Assembly (NCBI RefSeq): GCF_031760065.1
Contig: NZ_CP134500.1
Location: 6,386,001-6,450,000, forward strand
Reading direction: 5' to 3'
Length of the DNA stretch: 64,000 bases
Source: Streptomyces durocortorensis
GTDB lineage: Bacteria; Actinomycetota; Actinomycetes; Streptomycetales; Streptomycetaceae
In this document: one piece after another, positions 18,152-26,195 of the stretch
Layout of the letters: each line of letters begins with the position of its first letter
Numbering within the stretch: the stretch's first letter is position 1
The notes under the pieces: model-generated
What the model saw: only the letters and a program-made list of their open reading frames with translations
Database searches by the model: none
Told to the model about the DNA's origin: nothing
Program-made: the position numbers and the translations under genes

Positions 18152-19669
18152 ATGACGGTGTATCAGCAGGCGGTGGAAGTAGGAGAGTTCGCGCGATACC
18201 TACGCGATCTGGCGGCGCGACTGGACCCCGGGCGCGGCTGGTACGGGGTCTTCGTCCGGCGCGACCCGGCGGGCATGCGGTCCTGCCTGGACGGAGTGGA
18301 GGTCCCGCCCTGGGATGTGGTCGAGTCCCTGCTCGCGGACCTGGCTGCGCTGCACGGCGCACGCTTCGCCGAGCAGGTCTCGGTCCGGGCGGCCGCCCTC
18401 TACTCGGCCTCCGCCACCGCCCACGACCGGCGGCCCGGCGGACGCCAGGAGCTCGTCCACCGGCTGGAGTTGATGATCGGCGAGCAGGGCCGGGCGGCAC
18501 AACGGCTGCGCGACGCCGGGGCCGCCGACACGGACCCGGCCGACCCCGAGGCGCTGGCCTGGGCCCGCGACGACCACGCGCGGGCCTCGGCGCGCTGCGC
18601 GGAACTGCGCAAGCGGCTGGCGGCGGTGACTGTGCCGGACGCGTACGCCGGACCTGCCCCGGCACCGGATGCGCAGCCCGCCCCCGCCCCCGCCCCCGCC
18701 CCCGCCCCTGGCCGCCCGGGCGTCGCGCCCGATGCGGATGTCTCCGGGCCGGAGGAGCCTGCCGTCGGCCACCCCCGGGTGGCGGCCGATGCGTATGCCT
18801 CCGCGCCTGAGGCCCCCGCCCCGGCCGCGTACCCGGCCCCTGCGCCCGACGCCCCTGCGCCCGGTCGCCCGCGCGTGGCGCCCGCCGTGTCTGCGGCCCC
18901 CGCCGCCGAGCCCTCGCGCAAGAAGCCGCGCGGTGCCCGGTTCGCCGGGCTGGAGGTCGACGACGAGGCGACCGGCTACGCCCCCTCGCCGGTGCCCGTG
19001 CTGCCCGCCCCCGCGCGGCCCGGGGCCTCCGCCCCGCGCGGCGCCCGCTTCGGCGGCGCGGGTGATGAGGGCGGAGGGAATCGTGAGGGCCGGGACCGGG
19101 CCGGGCGGGACCGTACGCCGGACGCCCTGCCGGACCCGGCCGCCGGGCAGGCCGTGGCCGCCGCCGTCGCCCGGCTGGTCCGGCTGCGCGCCGAGGGCCG
19201 CAGCGGCGAGGCGCACGTGGTGCTCTGCGAGGTCGCGGCCTGGCCCGCGGCCCGGCTGCCGGTGCTCGCGGTCGCCCTGTACCGGGCGGGCCTCTCCGCC
19301 GACTGGACGACCCTGCTCTGGGAGGTGTCCTCGCTGCCGCCCGCCGGGTTCGCCTCGGCGGCGGGCGCGCTGGCCGCCGCGGGGCGCGACGACGACTGCG
19401 GGCTCCTGTTGCGCCAGGGGGTGGCCCGGCCCGCCGCCGAGGTGGCCGAAGCGGCGCTCGCCCTGGACGGCGCGGGCCGCGAACGGGAGGCGCGGGACCT
19501 GCTCGGCGCCTTCATCCGCGTACGCACTCCGCAGGAGGCCGCCGCCCTCGCCGGGAGCGGTGGCACCCGGCTGCTGCCCCTCCTCCTGGCGGCCGCCCGT
19601 GAGGTGTCCGCGGAGCGGGAGTGGGACCTGGTGCACGCGTTGCGCGTGGCGGGCGTGCCGGGGGTCTGA
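18152..19669 (+). CDS. Pro/Ala-rich protein of unknown function
   Basis: 505 residues, no signal or membrane segment. Residues 1-150 are a folded-looking helical region (VGEFARYLRDLAARLDPGRGWYGVF). Residues about 165-330 are low-complexity Pro/Ala with a run of Pro-Ala repeats and recurring GxPRVA blocks. Residues about 345-505 are helical, with many Ala/Leu and repeated short units resembling helical repeats. ATG at 18152 is preceded by GGCGAGGGCGACG; the frame stays open further up without a better start. I do not recognise a family. It stands just upstream of the pyrimidine operon promoter, but on its own transcript as far as can be seen. Confidence 0.7.
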   Translation: MTVYQQAVEVGEFARYLRDLAARLDPGRGWYGVFVRRDPAGMRSCLDGVEVPPWDVVESLLADLAALHGARFAEQVSVRAAALYSASATAHDRRPGGRQELVHRLELMIGEQGRAAQRLRDAGAADTDPADPEALAWARDDHARASARCAELRKRLAAVTVPDAYAGPAPAPDAQPAPAPAPAPAPGRPGVAPDADVSGPEEPAVGHPRVAADAYASAPEAPAPAAYPAPAPDAPAPGRPRVAPAVSAAPAAEPSRKKPRGARFAGLEVDDEATGYAPSPVPVLPAPARPGASAPRGARFGGAGDEGGGNREGRDRAGRDRTPDALPDPAAGQAVAAAVARLVRLRAEGRSGEAHVVLCEVAAWPAARLPVLAVALYRAGLSADWTTLLWEVSSLPPAGFASAAGALAAAGRDDDCGLLLRQGVARPAAEVAEAALALDGAGREREARDLLGAFIRVRTPQEAAALAGSGGTRLLPLLLAAAREVSAEREWDLVHALRVAGVPGV

Positions 19670-19765
19670 ACGCCCGGCGCGTGCTGCCCGGCGATCGGTA
19701 CCGCGTCCGTTGTGGACCGCTCGGGTGCGAAACATGATCGACTCCGTCGGTTCACGGCGATGGTC

Positions 19766-19825
19766 TTGCCCCGCCGGACCACGGGGCTTACGTTCTCCAT
19801 CCATGCACCGATCTACGTGCGTAGA
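19766..19825 (+). promoter_or_regulatory. Promoter and operator-like dyad of the amidohydrolase operon
   Basis: TTGCCC (19766-19771) and TACGTT (19789-19794) are spaced by 17 bases and make a plausible -35/-10 pair. A perfect palindrome TCTACGTGCGTAGA (19812-19825) lies where the transcript would begin, 44 bases before the amidohydrolase ATG. That position fits a repressor site. The regulator is not in the window. Confidence 0.55.
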
Positions 19826-19868
19826 GAACGCGTGCAGGCTCTCTGACGCCGCGTCGAAGGAGCAGCTC

Positions 19869-20711
19869 ATGTCCCACGTCGTACGCGCCGCACTCGTCCA
19901 GGCGACCTGGACCGGCGACACCGAATCCATGATTGCCAAGCACGAGGAGCACGCGCGCGAGGCCGCCCGGCAGGGGGCGAAGATCATCGGCTTCCAGGAG
20001 GTGTTCAACGCCCCCTACTTCTGCCAGGTTCAGGAGCCCGAGCACTACCGCTGGGCCGAACCGGTGCCCGACGGGCCGACCGTCCGGCGGATGCGGGACC
20101 TGGCCCGGGAGACCGGGATGGTCGTCGTCGTGCCGGTCTTCGAGATCGAGCAGACCGGGTTCTACTACAACACCGCGGCCGTGATCGACGCCGACGGCTC
20201 GTATCTCGGCAAGTACCGCAAGCACCACATCCCGCAGGTCAAGGGCTTCTGGGAGAAGTACTACTTCAAGCCCGGCAACGCCGGCTGGCCCGTCTTCGAC
20301 ACTGCCGTCGGCAAGGTCGGCGTCTACATCTGCTACGACCGGCACTTCCCCGAGGGGTGGCGGCAACTTGGCCTCAACGGAGCCCAGTTGGTCTACAACC
20401 CGTCGGCCACCTCGCGAGGCCTCTCCAGCTATCTCTGGCAGCTGGAGCAGCCGGCCTCCGCCGTCGCCAACGAGTACTTCGTCGCCGCGATCAACCGCGT
20501 CGGCCAGGAGGAGTACGGCGACAACGACTTCTACGGCACGAGCTACTTCGTCGACCCGCGCGGCCAGTTCGTCGGCGACGTCGCCAGCGACAAGGAGGAG
20601 GAACTCCTCGTCCGCGACCTGGACTTCGGCCTGATCGAGGAAGTCCGCCAGCAGTGGGCGTTCTACCGGGACCGACGGCCCGACGCCTACGACGGGCTGG
20701 TGGAGCCGTGA
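19869..20711 (+). CDS. Nitrilase-family N-carbamoyl amidohydrolase (beta-ureidopropionase-like)
   Basis: 280-residue cytoplasmic enzyme of the carbon-nitrogen hydrolase family. The catalytic triad is present: Glu in IIGFQEVF, Lys in KYRKHHIP and Cys in VYICYDRHFPEG. The HHIPQVKGFWEKYYF block matches beta-ureidopropionase and N-carbamoylputrescine amidase groups, which release CO2 and NH3 from carbamoyl amines. Next to a dihydropyrimidinase, the likely substrate is N-carbamoyl-beta-alanine or a related carbamoyl amino acid. ATG at 19869 follows a GAAGGAG ribosome site. Its stop overlaps the aminotransferase GTG by four bases. Confidence 0.88.
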   Translation: MSHVVRAALVQATWTGDTESMIAKHEEHAREAARQGAKIIGFQEVFNAPYFCQVQEPEHYRWAEPVPDGPTVRRMRDLARETGMVVVVPVFEIEQTGFYYNTAAVIDADGSYLGKYRKHHIPQVKGFWEKYYFKPGNAGWPVFDTAVGKVGVYICYDRHFPEGWRQLGLNGAQLVYNPSATSRGLSSYLWQLEQPASAVANEYFVAAINRVGQEEYGDNDFYGTSYFVDPRGQFVGDVASDKEEELLVRDLDFGLIEEVRQQWAFYRDRRPDAYDGLVEP

Positions 20712-21991
20712 CCGGACTGTACGACCGCCACCGCGCCGTCAGCCCCGAATGGCTGGCCCTCTACTACCGCCACCCCATCGAACTCACCCACGGCGAGGGC
20801 CGCCATGTCCAGGACGCGGACGGCAACCGCTACCTGGACTTCTTCGGCGGCATCCTCACCACGATGACCGCCCACGCCCTGCCCGAGGTCACCAAGGCGG
20901 TCGCCGAGCAGGCCGGGCGGATCGTCCACTCCTCCACCCTCTACCTCAACCGTCCCATGGTGGAGATGGCCGAGCGGATCGCCACCCTCTCCGGCATCCC
21001 CGACGCCCGGGTCTTCTTCACCACCTCGGGCACAGAGGCCAACGACACCGCGCTGCTGCTCGCCACCGCGTACCGCCGGTCCAGCCAGATCCTCGCGATG
21101 CGCAACAGCTACCACGGCCGGTCGTTCTCGACGGTCTCGATCACCGGGAACCAGGCCTGGTCGCCGACGAATCTCTCCCCGCTCCAGACCCTGTACGTCC
21201 ACGGCGGAGTCCGCAGCCGGGGGCCGTACGCCGAGCTGAGCGACGAGCGCTTCATCAAGGCGTGCGTCGCCGACCTGGAAGACCTCCTCGGGCACACCCG
21301 CCGCCCCGCCGCCCTGATCGCCGAACCCATCCAGGGCGTCGGCGGCTTCACCTCGCCGCCCGACGGGCTGTTCGCCGCCTTCCGCCAAGTCCTGGACCGG
21401 CACGGCGTGTTGTGGATCTCCGACGAGGTCCAGACCGGCTGGGGCCGTACCGGCGAGCACTTCTGGGGCTGGCAGGCGCACGCGGAGCACGGCCCGCCGG
21501 ACATCCTCACCTTCGCCAAGGGCATCGGTAACGGCATGTCGGTGGGCGGAGTCGTGGCCCGCGCCGAGGTGATGAACTGCCTCGACGCCAACTCCATCTC
21601 CACGTTCGGTGGTTCACCCATCACCATGGCCGCGTCGCTCGCCAACCTCTCGTACCTCCTGGAGCACGACCTCCAGGGCAACGCGCGGCGTGTCGGCGGG
21701 CTCCTCATCGAACGGCTGCGCGGCATCGCCGCCGGTTGCCCCGCCGTACGCGAAGTGCGCGGCCGGGGCCTGATGATCGGCGTCGAGCTGGTGAAGCCCG
21801 GCACCGACGAGGCCGACCCGGAAGCCGCGGCAGCCGTCCTCGAAGCGGCCCGGGAGGGCGGACTGCTCATCGGCAAGGGCGGCGGCCACAGCACCAGCGT
21901 GCTCAGGATCGCCCCGCCGCTGACCCTGACCGTCGCCGAGGCCGAGGAGGGCGCGGCCATCCTCGCGGACGCCCTGCACGCGGCGGGCTGA
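20708..21991 (+). CDS. Class-III aminotransferase
   Basis: 427-residue PLP enzyme. Family blocks are YLDFFGGILTTMTAHALPEV, TTSGTEANDTALLLAT, the aspartate of WISDEVQTGWGRTG, and the PLP lysine in LTFAKGIGNGMS. It starts with a GTG in the amidohydrolase stop (GTGA), so it is coupled to that gene. In reductive pyrimidine breakdown the expected job is removing the amino group of beta-alanine or 3-aminoisobutyrate to give the semialdehyde. That role is inferred from the neighbours. Confidence 0.88.
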   Translation: MTGLYDRHRAVSPEWLALYYRHPIELTHGEGRHVQDADGNRYLDFFGGILTTMTAHALPEVTKAVAEQAGRIVHSSTLYLNRPMVEMAERIATLSGIPDARVFFTTSGTEANDTALLLATAYRRSSQILAMRNSYHGRSFSTVSITGNQAWSPTNLSPLQTLYVHGGVRSRGPYAELSDERFIKACVADLEDLLGHTRRPAALIAEPIQGVGGFTSPPDGLFAAFRQVLDRHGVLWISDEVQTGWGRTGEHFWGWQAHAEHGPPDILTFAKGIGNGMSVGGVVARAEVMNCLDANSISTFGGSPITMAASLANLSYLLEHDLQGNARRVGGLLIERLRGIAAGCPAVREVRGRGLMIGVELVKPGTDEADPEAAAAVLEAAREGGLLIGKGGGHSTSVLRIAPPLTLTVAEAEEGAAILADALHAAG

Positions 21992-22094
21992 CCCGCCCCG
22001 CAGGCCCGTGCGCCGTACGTATCAACCGCCGCGCGGGGCGGCCCCGCCGTACGCCCAGGAGGCCGGCGGGGCGCCCCGCAGTGAGGAGGAACCC

Positions 22095-23495
22095 ATGAGC
22101 CGCACCGTCATCCACGGCGGCCTGGTCATCACAGCGTCCGACGAGATCCACGCCGACGTCCTCATCGAGGGCGGCCGCATCGCCGCGCTCGCCGCCCACG
22201 GGACCGACGCCGCCGAGAGCTGGAGCGCCGACCGGCGGATCGACGCCACCGGGAAGTACGTCATCCCGGGCGGCGTCGACGCCCACACCCACATGGAGAT
22301 GCCGTTCGGCGGAACGTACGCCGCCGACACCTTCGAGACCGGAACCCGGGCCGCGGCCTGGGGCGGCACCACCACCATCGTCGACTTCGCGATCCAGGGC
22401 GTGGGCCGTTCGCTGCGCGAAGGGCTGGACTCCTGGTACGGGAAGGCCGACGGCAACTGCGCCATCGACTACGCCTTCCACATGATCCTCGCCGACGTGA
22501 ACCCCTCCTCGCTCAGGGAGATGGACCGCCTCGTCTCCGAAGGGGTGACCTCCTTCAAGCTGTTCATGGCCTACCCGGGGGTTTTCTACTCCGACGACGG
22601 CCAGATCCTGCGGGCCATGCAACAAGCCGCGGGCAACGGCGGGTTGATCATGATGCACGCCGAGAACGGCATCGCCATCGACGTCCTGGTCGAGCAGGCG
22701 CTCGCCGCCGGCCGCACCGACCCCCGATACCACGGAGACGTCCGCAAGGTCGCCCTGGAGGCCGAGGCCACCCATCGCGCCGTCCAGCTCGCCCGGGTCG
22801 CCGGATCTCCCCTCTACGTCGTCCACGTCTCCGCCGACGAGGCCGTGGAGGAGATCGCCGCCGCCCGCCACAAGGGCCTCCCGGTCTACGGCGAGACCTG
22901 CCCGCAGTACCTGTTCCTGTCCACCGACAACCTCGCCGAGCCGGACTTCGAGGGTGCCAAGTACGTCTGCTCCACCCCGCTGCGCCCCAAGGAGCACCAG
23001 GAAGTCCTGTGGCGGGGTCTTCGCACCAATGAACTCCAGGTCGTCTCCACCGACCACTGCCCGTTCTGCTTCTCGGGCCAGAAGGAGATGGGCCGCGGGG
23101 ACTTCTCCAAGATCCCCAACGGCATGCCGGGCGTCGAGCACCGCATGGACCTGCTGCACCAGGCCGTGGTGGACGGGCACATCACCCGCCGCCGCTGGAT
23201 CGAGATCGCCTGCGCCTCCCCGGCCCGGATGTTCGGCCTCTATCCGAAGAAGGGCACCATCGCCCCGGGAGCCGACGCGGACATCGTCATCTACGACCCG
23301 GCCGCCGAGCACGTCCTCTCCGCCGAGACCCACCACATGAACGTCGACTACTCGGCGTACGAGGGCAAACGCATCACCGGACAGGTCGAGACCGTCCTCT
23401 CGCGCGGCGAACCCGTCATCGACGGACGGAAGTTCACCGGCCGTGCCGGACACGGCATGTACACCCCCCGCGCCACCTGTCAGTACCTGGACTAG
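22095..23495 (+). CDS. hydA: Dihydropyrimidinase / hydantoinase
   Basis: 466-residue zinc amidohydrolase that opens dihydropyrimidine or hydantoin rings. Metal ligands: HTH in GGVDAHTHMEMPFGG, the carbamylated Lys in VTSFKLFMAYPG, later His in MMHAENG and VVHVSADEA, and Asp in STDHCPFCF. Length is typical of D-hydantoinases (about 460). ATG 22095 follows GGAGGAAC. It shares strand and spacing with the amidohydrolase and aminotransferase, giving ring opening, decarbamoylation and deamination in one unit. Confidence 0.92.
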   Translation: MSRTVIHGGLVITASDEIHADVLIEGGRIAALAAHGTDAAESWSADRRIDATGKYVIPGGVDAHTHMEMPFGGTYAADTFETGTRAAAWGGTTTIVDFAIQGVGRSLREGLDSWYGKADGNCAIDYAFHMILADVNPSSLREMDRLVSEGVTSFKLFMAYPGVFYSDDGQILRAMQQAAGNGGLIMMHAENGIAIDVLVEQALAAGRTDPRYHGDVRKVALEAEATHRAVQLARVAGSPLYVVHVSADEAVEEIAAARHKGLPVYGETCPQYLFLSTDNLAEPDFEGAKYVCSTPLRPKEHQEVLWRGLRTNELQVVSTDHCPFCFSGQKEMGRGDFSKIPNGMPGVEHRMDLLHQAVVDGHITRRRWIEIACASPARMFGLYPKKGTIAPGADADIVIYDPAAEHVLSAETHHMNVDYSAYEGKRITGQVETVLSRGEPVIDGRKFTGRAGHGMYTPRATCQYLD

Positions 23496-23515
23496 CTGCC
23501 TGTCAGTACCTGGAT
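23477..23515 (+). repeat. 16-bp direct repeat across the hydA stop
   Basis: CCTGTCAGTACCTGGA occurs at 23477-23492 and again at 23500-23515, 23 bases apart. The first copy encodes the last residues of HydA (CQYLD) and the second lies just before the ribosome site of the next gene. It looks like a short tandem duplication. Confidence 0.7.
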
Positions 23516-23528
23516 AGGAGATCCCGTC

Positions 23529-24530
23529 ATGGACTTCGGACTCGTCCTCCAGACCGACCCGCCCGCCTCGGCCGTCGTCGGCCTGATGCGCCGCGCCGAG
23601 CGAAACGGCTTCCGCTACGGCTGGACCTTCGACTCGGCGGTGCTCTGGCAGGAGCCGTTCGTCATCTACAGCCGCATCCTGGAGCACACCGAACGCCTCA
23701 CCGTGGGCCCCATGGTCACCAACCCGGGCACCCGCACCTGGGAGGTCACCGCCTCCACCTTCGCCACCCTCAACGACATGTACGGCAACCGCACCGTCTG
23801 CGGCATCGGGCGCGGCGACTCCGCGATGCGCGTCGCGGGCCGCCGCCCCAACACCCTGGCCCGCCTCGGCGAGGCCATCGACGTCATCCGGGACCTCGCC
23901 GAGGGCCGGGAGGCGACGGTCGACGGGCAGCCGCTCCAGATCCCCTGGGTGAAGGACGGGCGGCTGCCGGTGTGGATGGCGGCGTACGGGCCCAAAGCCC
24001 TCGCCCTGGCCGGGCAGAAGGCGGACGGGTTCATCCTCCAGCTCGCGGACCCCTTCCTCACCGAGTGGATGATCAAGGCGGTACGGGACGCGGCGGCCGA
24101 CGCCGGACGGGACCCCGAGGCCGTCACCATCTGCGTCGCCGCGCCCGCGTACGTCGGCGACGACCTCGCCCACGCCCGGGAGCAGTGCCGGTGGTTCGGC
24201 GGGATGGTCGGCAACCACGTCGCGGACCTGGTCGCCCGCTACGGCGAGCACTCGGGTCTGGTGCCCGAGGCGCTGACCGCGTACATCAAGGACCGGCACG
24301 GTTACGACTACAGCCACCACGGGCGCTCCGGCAACCCGGACACCGCCTTCGTGCCTGACGAGATCGTGGACCGGTTCTGCCTGCTGGGTCCCGCCGAGGC
24401 GCACATCGAGAAGCTGCGCCACCTGAGGGACCTGGGCGTCGACCAGTTCGCCGTCTACAACATGCACGATGCCCGGGAGGCGACGATCGACGCGTACGGC
24501 GCCGCGATCATCCCCGCCCTGACCGGCTGA
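23529..24530 (+). CDS. LLM-class F420-dependent oxidoreductase
   Basis: 333-residue TIM-barrel enzyme of the luciferase-like family. Blocks: MDFGLVLQTDPPA, GPMVTNPGTRTWEVTASTFATL, CGIGRGDSAMRVAGRRP and PVWMAAYGPKALALAGQKADG. The match to the F420-using branch is by overall pattern. ATG 23529 follows AGGAG. Operon position next to hydA suggests a redox step in the same pathway, for example the ring reduction or ring activation that the cluster otherwise lacks. That role is an inference. Confidence 0.82.
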   Translation: MDFGLVLQTDPPASAVVGLMRRAERNGFRYGWTFDSAVLWQEPFVIYSRILEHTERLTVGPMVTNPGTRTWEVTASTFATLNDMYGNRTVCGIGRGDSAMRVAGRRPNTLARLGEAIDVIRDLAEGREATVDGQPLQIPWVKDGRLPVWMAAYGPKALALAGQKADGFILQLADPFLTEWMIKAVRDAAADAGRDPEAVTICVAAPAYVGDDLAHAREQCRWFGGMVGNHVADLVARYGEHSGLVPEALTAYIKDRHGYDYSHHGRSGNPDTAFVPDEIVDRFCLLGPAEAHIEKLRHLRDLGVDQFAVYNMHDAREATIDAYGAAIIPALTG

Positions 24531-24548
24531 CCGACTGACCGCGCCCCC

Positions 24549-24575
24549 GGCCGAGTCGGCGGCTCCCACTCGGCC
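24549..24575 (+). terminator. Hairpin after the LLM gene
   Basis: GGCCGAGT (24549-24556) pairs with ACTCGGCC (24568-24575) around an 11-base loop, 19 bases after the LLM stop. No U tract follows. The rest of 24576-24702 shows no gene. Confidence 0.5.
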
Positions 24576-24702
24576 CCGGGAAGGGCCCCCTTCCCCTCCG
24601 ACGGACTGATCCCGCTCCTCAGACCGCTCGCCGACCACGGCCGGGCGGTCGGGCTCACGTCCTCGTTGCTGCCGTACGTGGCGCTGACCCGCCGGGCTGA
24701 GC

Positions 24703-25464
24703 TCAGACGGGCTTGATGCTGCGGCCCAGCAGGGCCGTGACATCCACCGTCTCGTCCGCCGACGGAGTGGCCGTGGGCACTGGCCTGTTGAAGCCGGAGA
24801 AGTTCACGGTCCCCTCCTCGGAGGCGTCCCGCACGGTGATCCGCACCGGGTACGGCTCGCCCTCGGCGGCCACGTAGGCCGTCACCCGCTCGCGGCCCTC
24901 GGCCCGGGTCACCGGAACCGCGGGCGCGCCGTTCACCTCGGTCCTCTCGCCCTTCGTCAGCGTGCCCCGGTCCGCCACATCGGCGTTGTCCTCGATCAGT
25001 TCGCGGAAGGTGTCGAGATCGCAGACCTCGGTCACCGTGAGCAGTCGCGGATGGTCGGCCTCGGCCTTCATGTAGCGGCCGTCGAGGATCGCGTCGAAGG
25101 CCGAGCCGCCGATGGGCACATGGGTCTCCCAGAAGGCGGCGTCCGGTTTCAGCCATACGTCGTTGCCGCGCTTGACGATCTCCACCGACCCCTCGTCGCC
25201 CATGTCGACCCCGCCGGCGCAGTTGCCCTCGCGGTCGAGCGTGAGGTCGAGGCTCACGTCCGAGCCGCTGCCGTCGAGGCTGCCGCGTGCGCTCAGATGC
25301 AGGGACGAGACGCCGAGCAGGGCGTCGCGCGAGCGGTCGACGATCTCCTCGGCGCTGAGCGAGTCGATGTCGTCATCGGCCTGCGCGACCGCACCACTCG
25401 TCAGGGTGAGGGCTACGGCCGCCGTTCCTGCCGCCGCACGTGCGGCCCAGCGGTGTCCGCTCAC
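24703..25464 (-). CDS. Secreted LppX-like protein
   Basis: 253 residues with a Sec signal peptide cut near GAVAQA; no lipobox, so it should be released or wall-associated. The mature part has the order seen in LppX/LprG-like lipid-carrier folds: an N-terminal helix (EIVDRSRDALLG), strand-rich middle with SLHLSARGSLDGS and NDVWLKPD, and a C-terminal strand ITVRDASEEGTVNFSGF. The family call is structural guesswork. GTG start at 25464. It is alone between convergent and divergent neighbours. Confidence 0.65.
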   Translation of the reverse strand: MSGHRWAARAAAGTAAVALTLTSGAVAQADDDIDSLSAEEIVDRSRDALLGVSSLHLSARGSLDGSGSDVSLDLTLDREGNCAGGVDMGDEGSVEIVKRGNDVWLKPDAAFWETHVPIGGSAFDAILDGRYMKAEADHPRLLTVTEVCDLDTFRELIEDNADVADRGTLTKGERTEVNGAPAVPVTRAEGRERVTAYVAAEGEPYPVRITVRDASEEGTVNFSGFNRPVPTATPSADETVDVTALLGRSIKPV

Positions 25465-25651
25465 GTCGCCTCCTCGAAAACGCCCCGGTCAGGGGAGTGC
25501 GCTCCATGAGAACCGGCACATTCGAGCGTACGCCGACCGTAGGGGCGCCGCCCGGCGCGCATACGGAGCGTCAGGAGTGAAGGCGTTTCTGATTACGGAG
25601 GGTGGGCATGGCTGCGGTGATCCCACCAGGGATCGCGTTAGGCACCCGCCG

Positions 25652-25684
25652 CGTAAAACCACGTAGACCACGTAAACCATGTAA
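25652..25684 (+). repeat. 9-bp tandem repeats before a small secreted protein gene
   Basis: Units CGTAAAACCA, CGTAGACCA and CGTAAACCA lie head to tail at 25652-25679 and run into TGTAAGGAG, which holds the ribosome site for the next gene. Regular A-rich repeats this close to a start could modulate translation or bind a regulator. The rest of 25465-25651 shows no gene. Confidence 0.6.
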
Positions 25685-25692
25685 GGAGAACC

Positions 25693-26052
25693 ATGAAGCT
25701 GTTCACGGGGAACAAGCGGCTCCGGTCGGCCCGGCGGACCGTAGCCGCCGCCTCCATGGCGGCCGCGCTGGCCGTCCCGGTCACCGCCGTGACCGCCACC
25801 GCCGCCCCGGCCGCGATTCCGCCCGGCCTCTCGTGCGACACCGGCAAGCACGCCATCGACGACTACACGGGCTTCGCGCTCTGTCGCAACAACGGCAGCC
25901 GGACGCAGACCTTCTGGGTCCACCTGGTGTGCGGCTGGTCCCCGGACGTCGACGGCAACCACGTCACCCTGAGGCCCGGCGAGTCCGGCCAGTCCACCGC
26001 CCACTGCGGGAAGTTCGGCACCGGCATCGGCGAGATCCACGTCCGCCCGTGA
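25693..26052 (+). CDS. Small secreted protein of unknown function
   Basis: 119 residues. A long twin-Arg-containing signal (RSARRTVAAASMAAALAVP) is cut near TATAAPA, leaving about 80 residues. The mature part contains four Cys (SCDTG, ALCRN, VCGW, HCGKF), which may form two disulfides, and reads FWVHLVCGWSPDVDGNHVTLRPGES. I do not recognise it. AAGGAG ribosome site and ATG at 25693. Confidence 0.75.
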   Translation: MKLFTGNKRLRSARRTVAAASMAAALAVPVTAVTATAAPAAIPPGLSCDTGKHAIDDYTGFALCRNNGSRTQTFWVHLVCGWSPDVDGNHVTLRPGESGQSTAHCGKFGTGIGEIHVRP

Positions 26053-26195
26053 CGCCCTGGCGGTAGGGCCGGGAACGGCCTTCGCGGCCGCACTGCTTGA
26101 GCGGGCCGCCTCCTCTCGTTACCCTCCAGTAAGTACGGGTGGGTGCAGCCGGGACGACCGGTCGGCCCCACGGTTACGAGGGAGGCGGCACGCCC

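Noticed and set aside
18669..19868. Second long plus-strand frame through the Pro/Ala-rich gene
   Set aside because: It is a shifted reading made of Pro/Arg runs that only happens to join the amidohydrolase frame.
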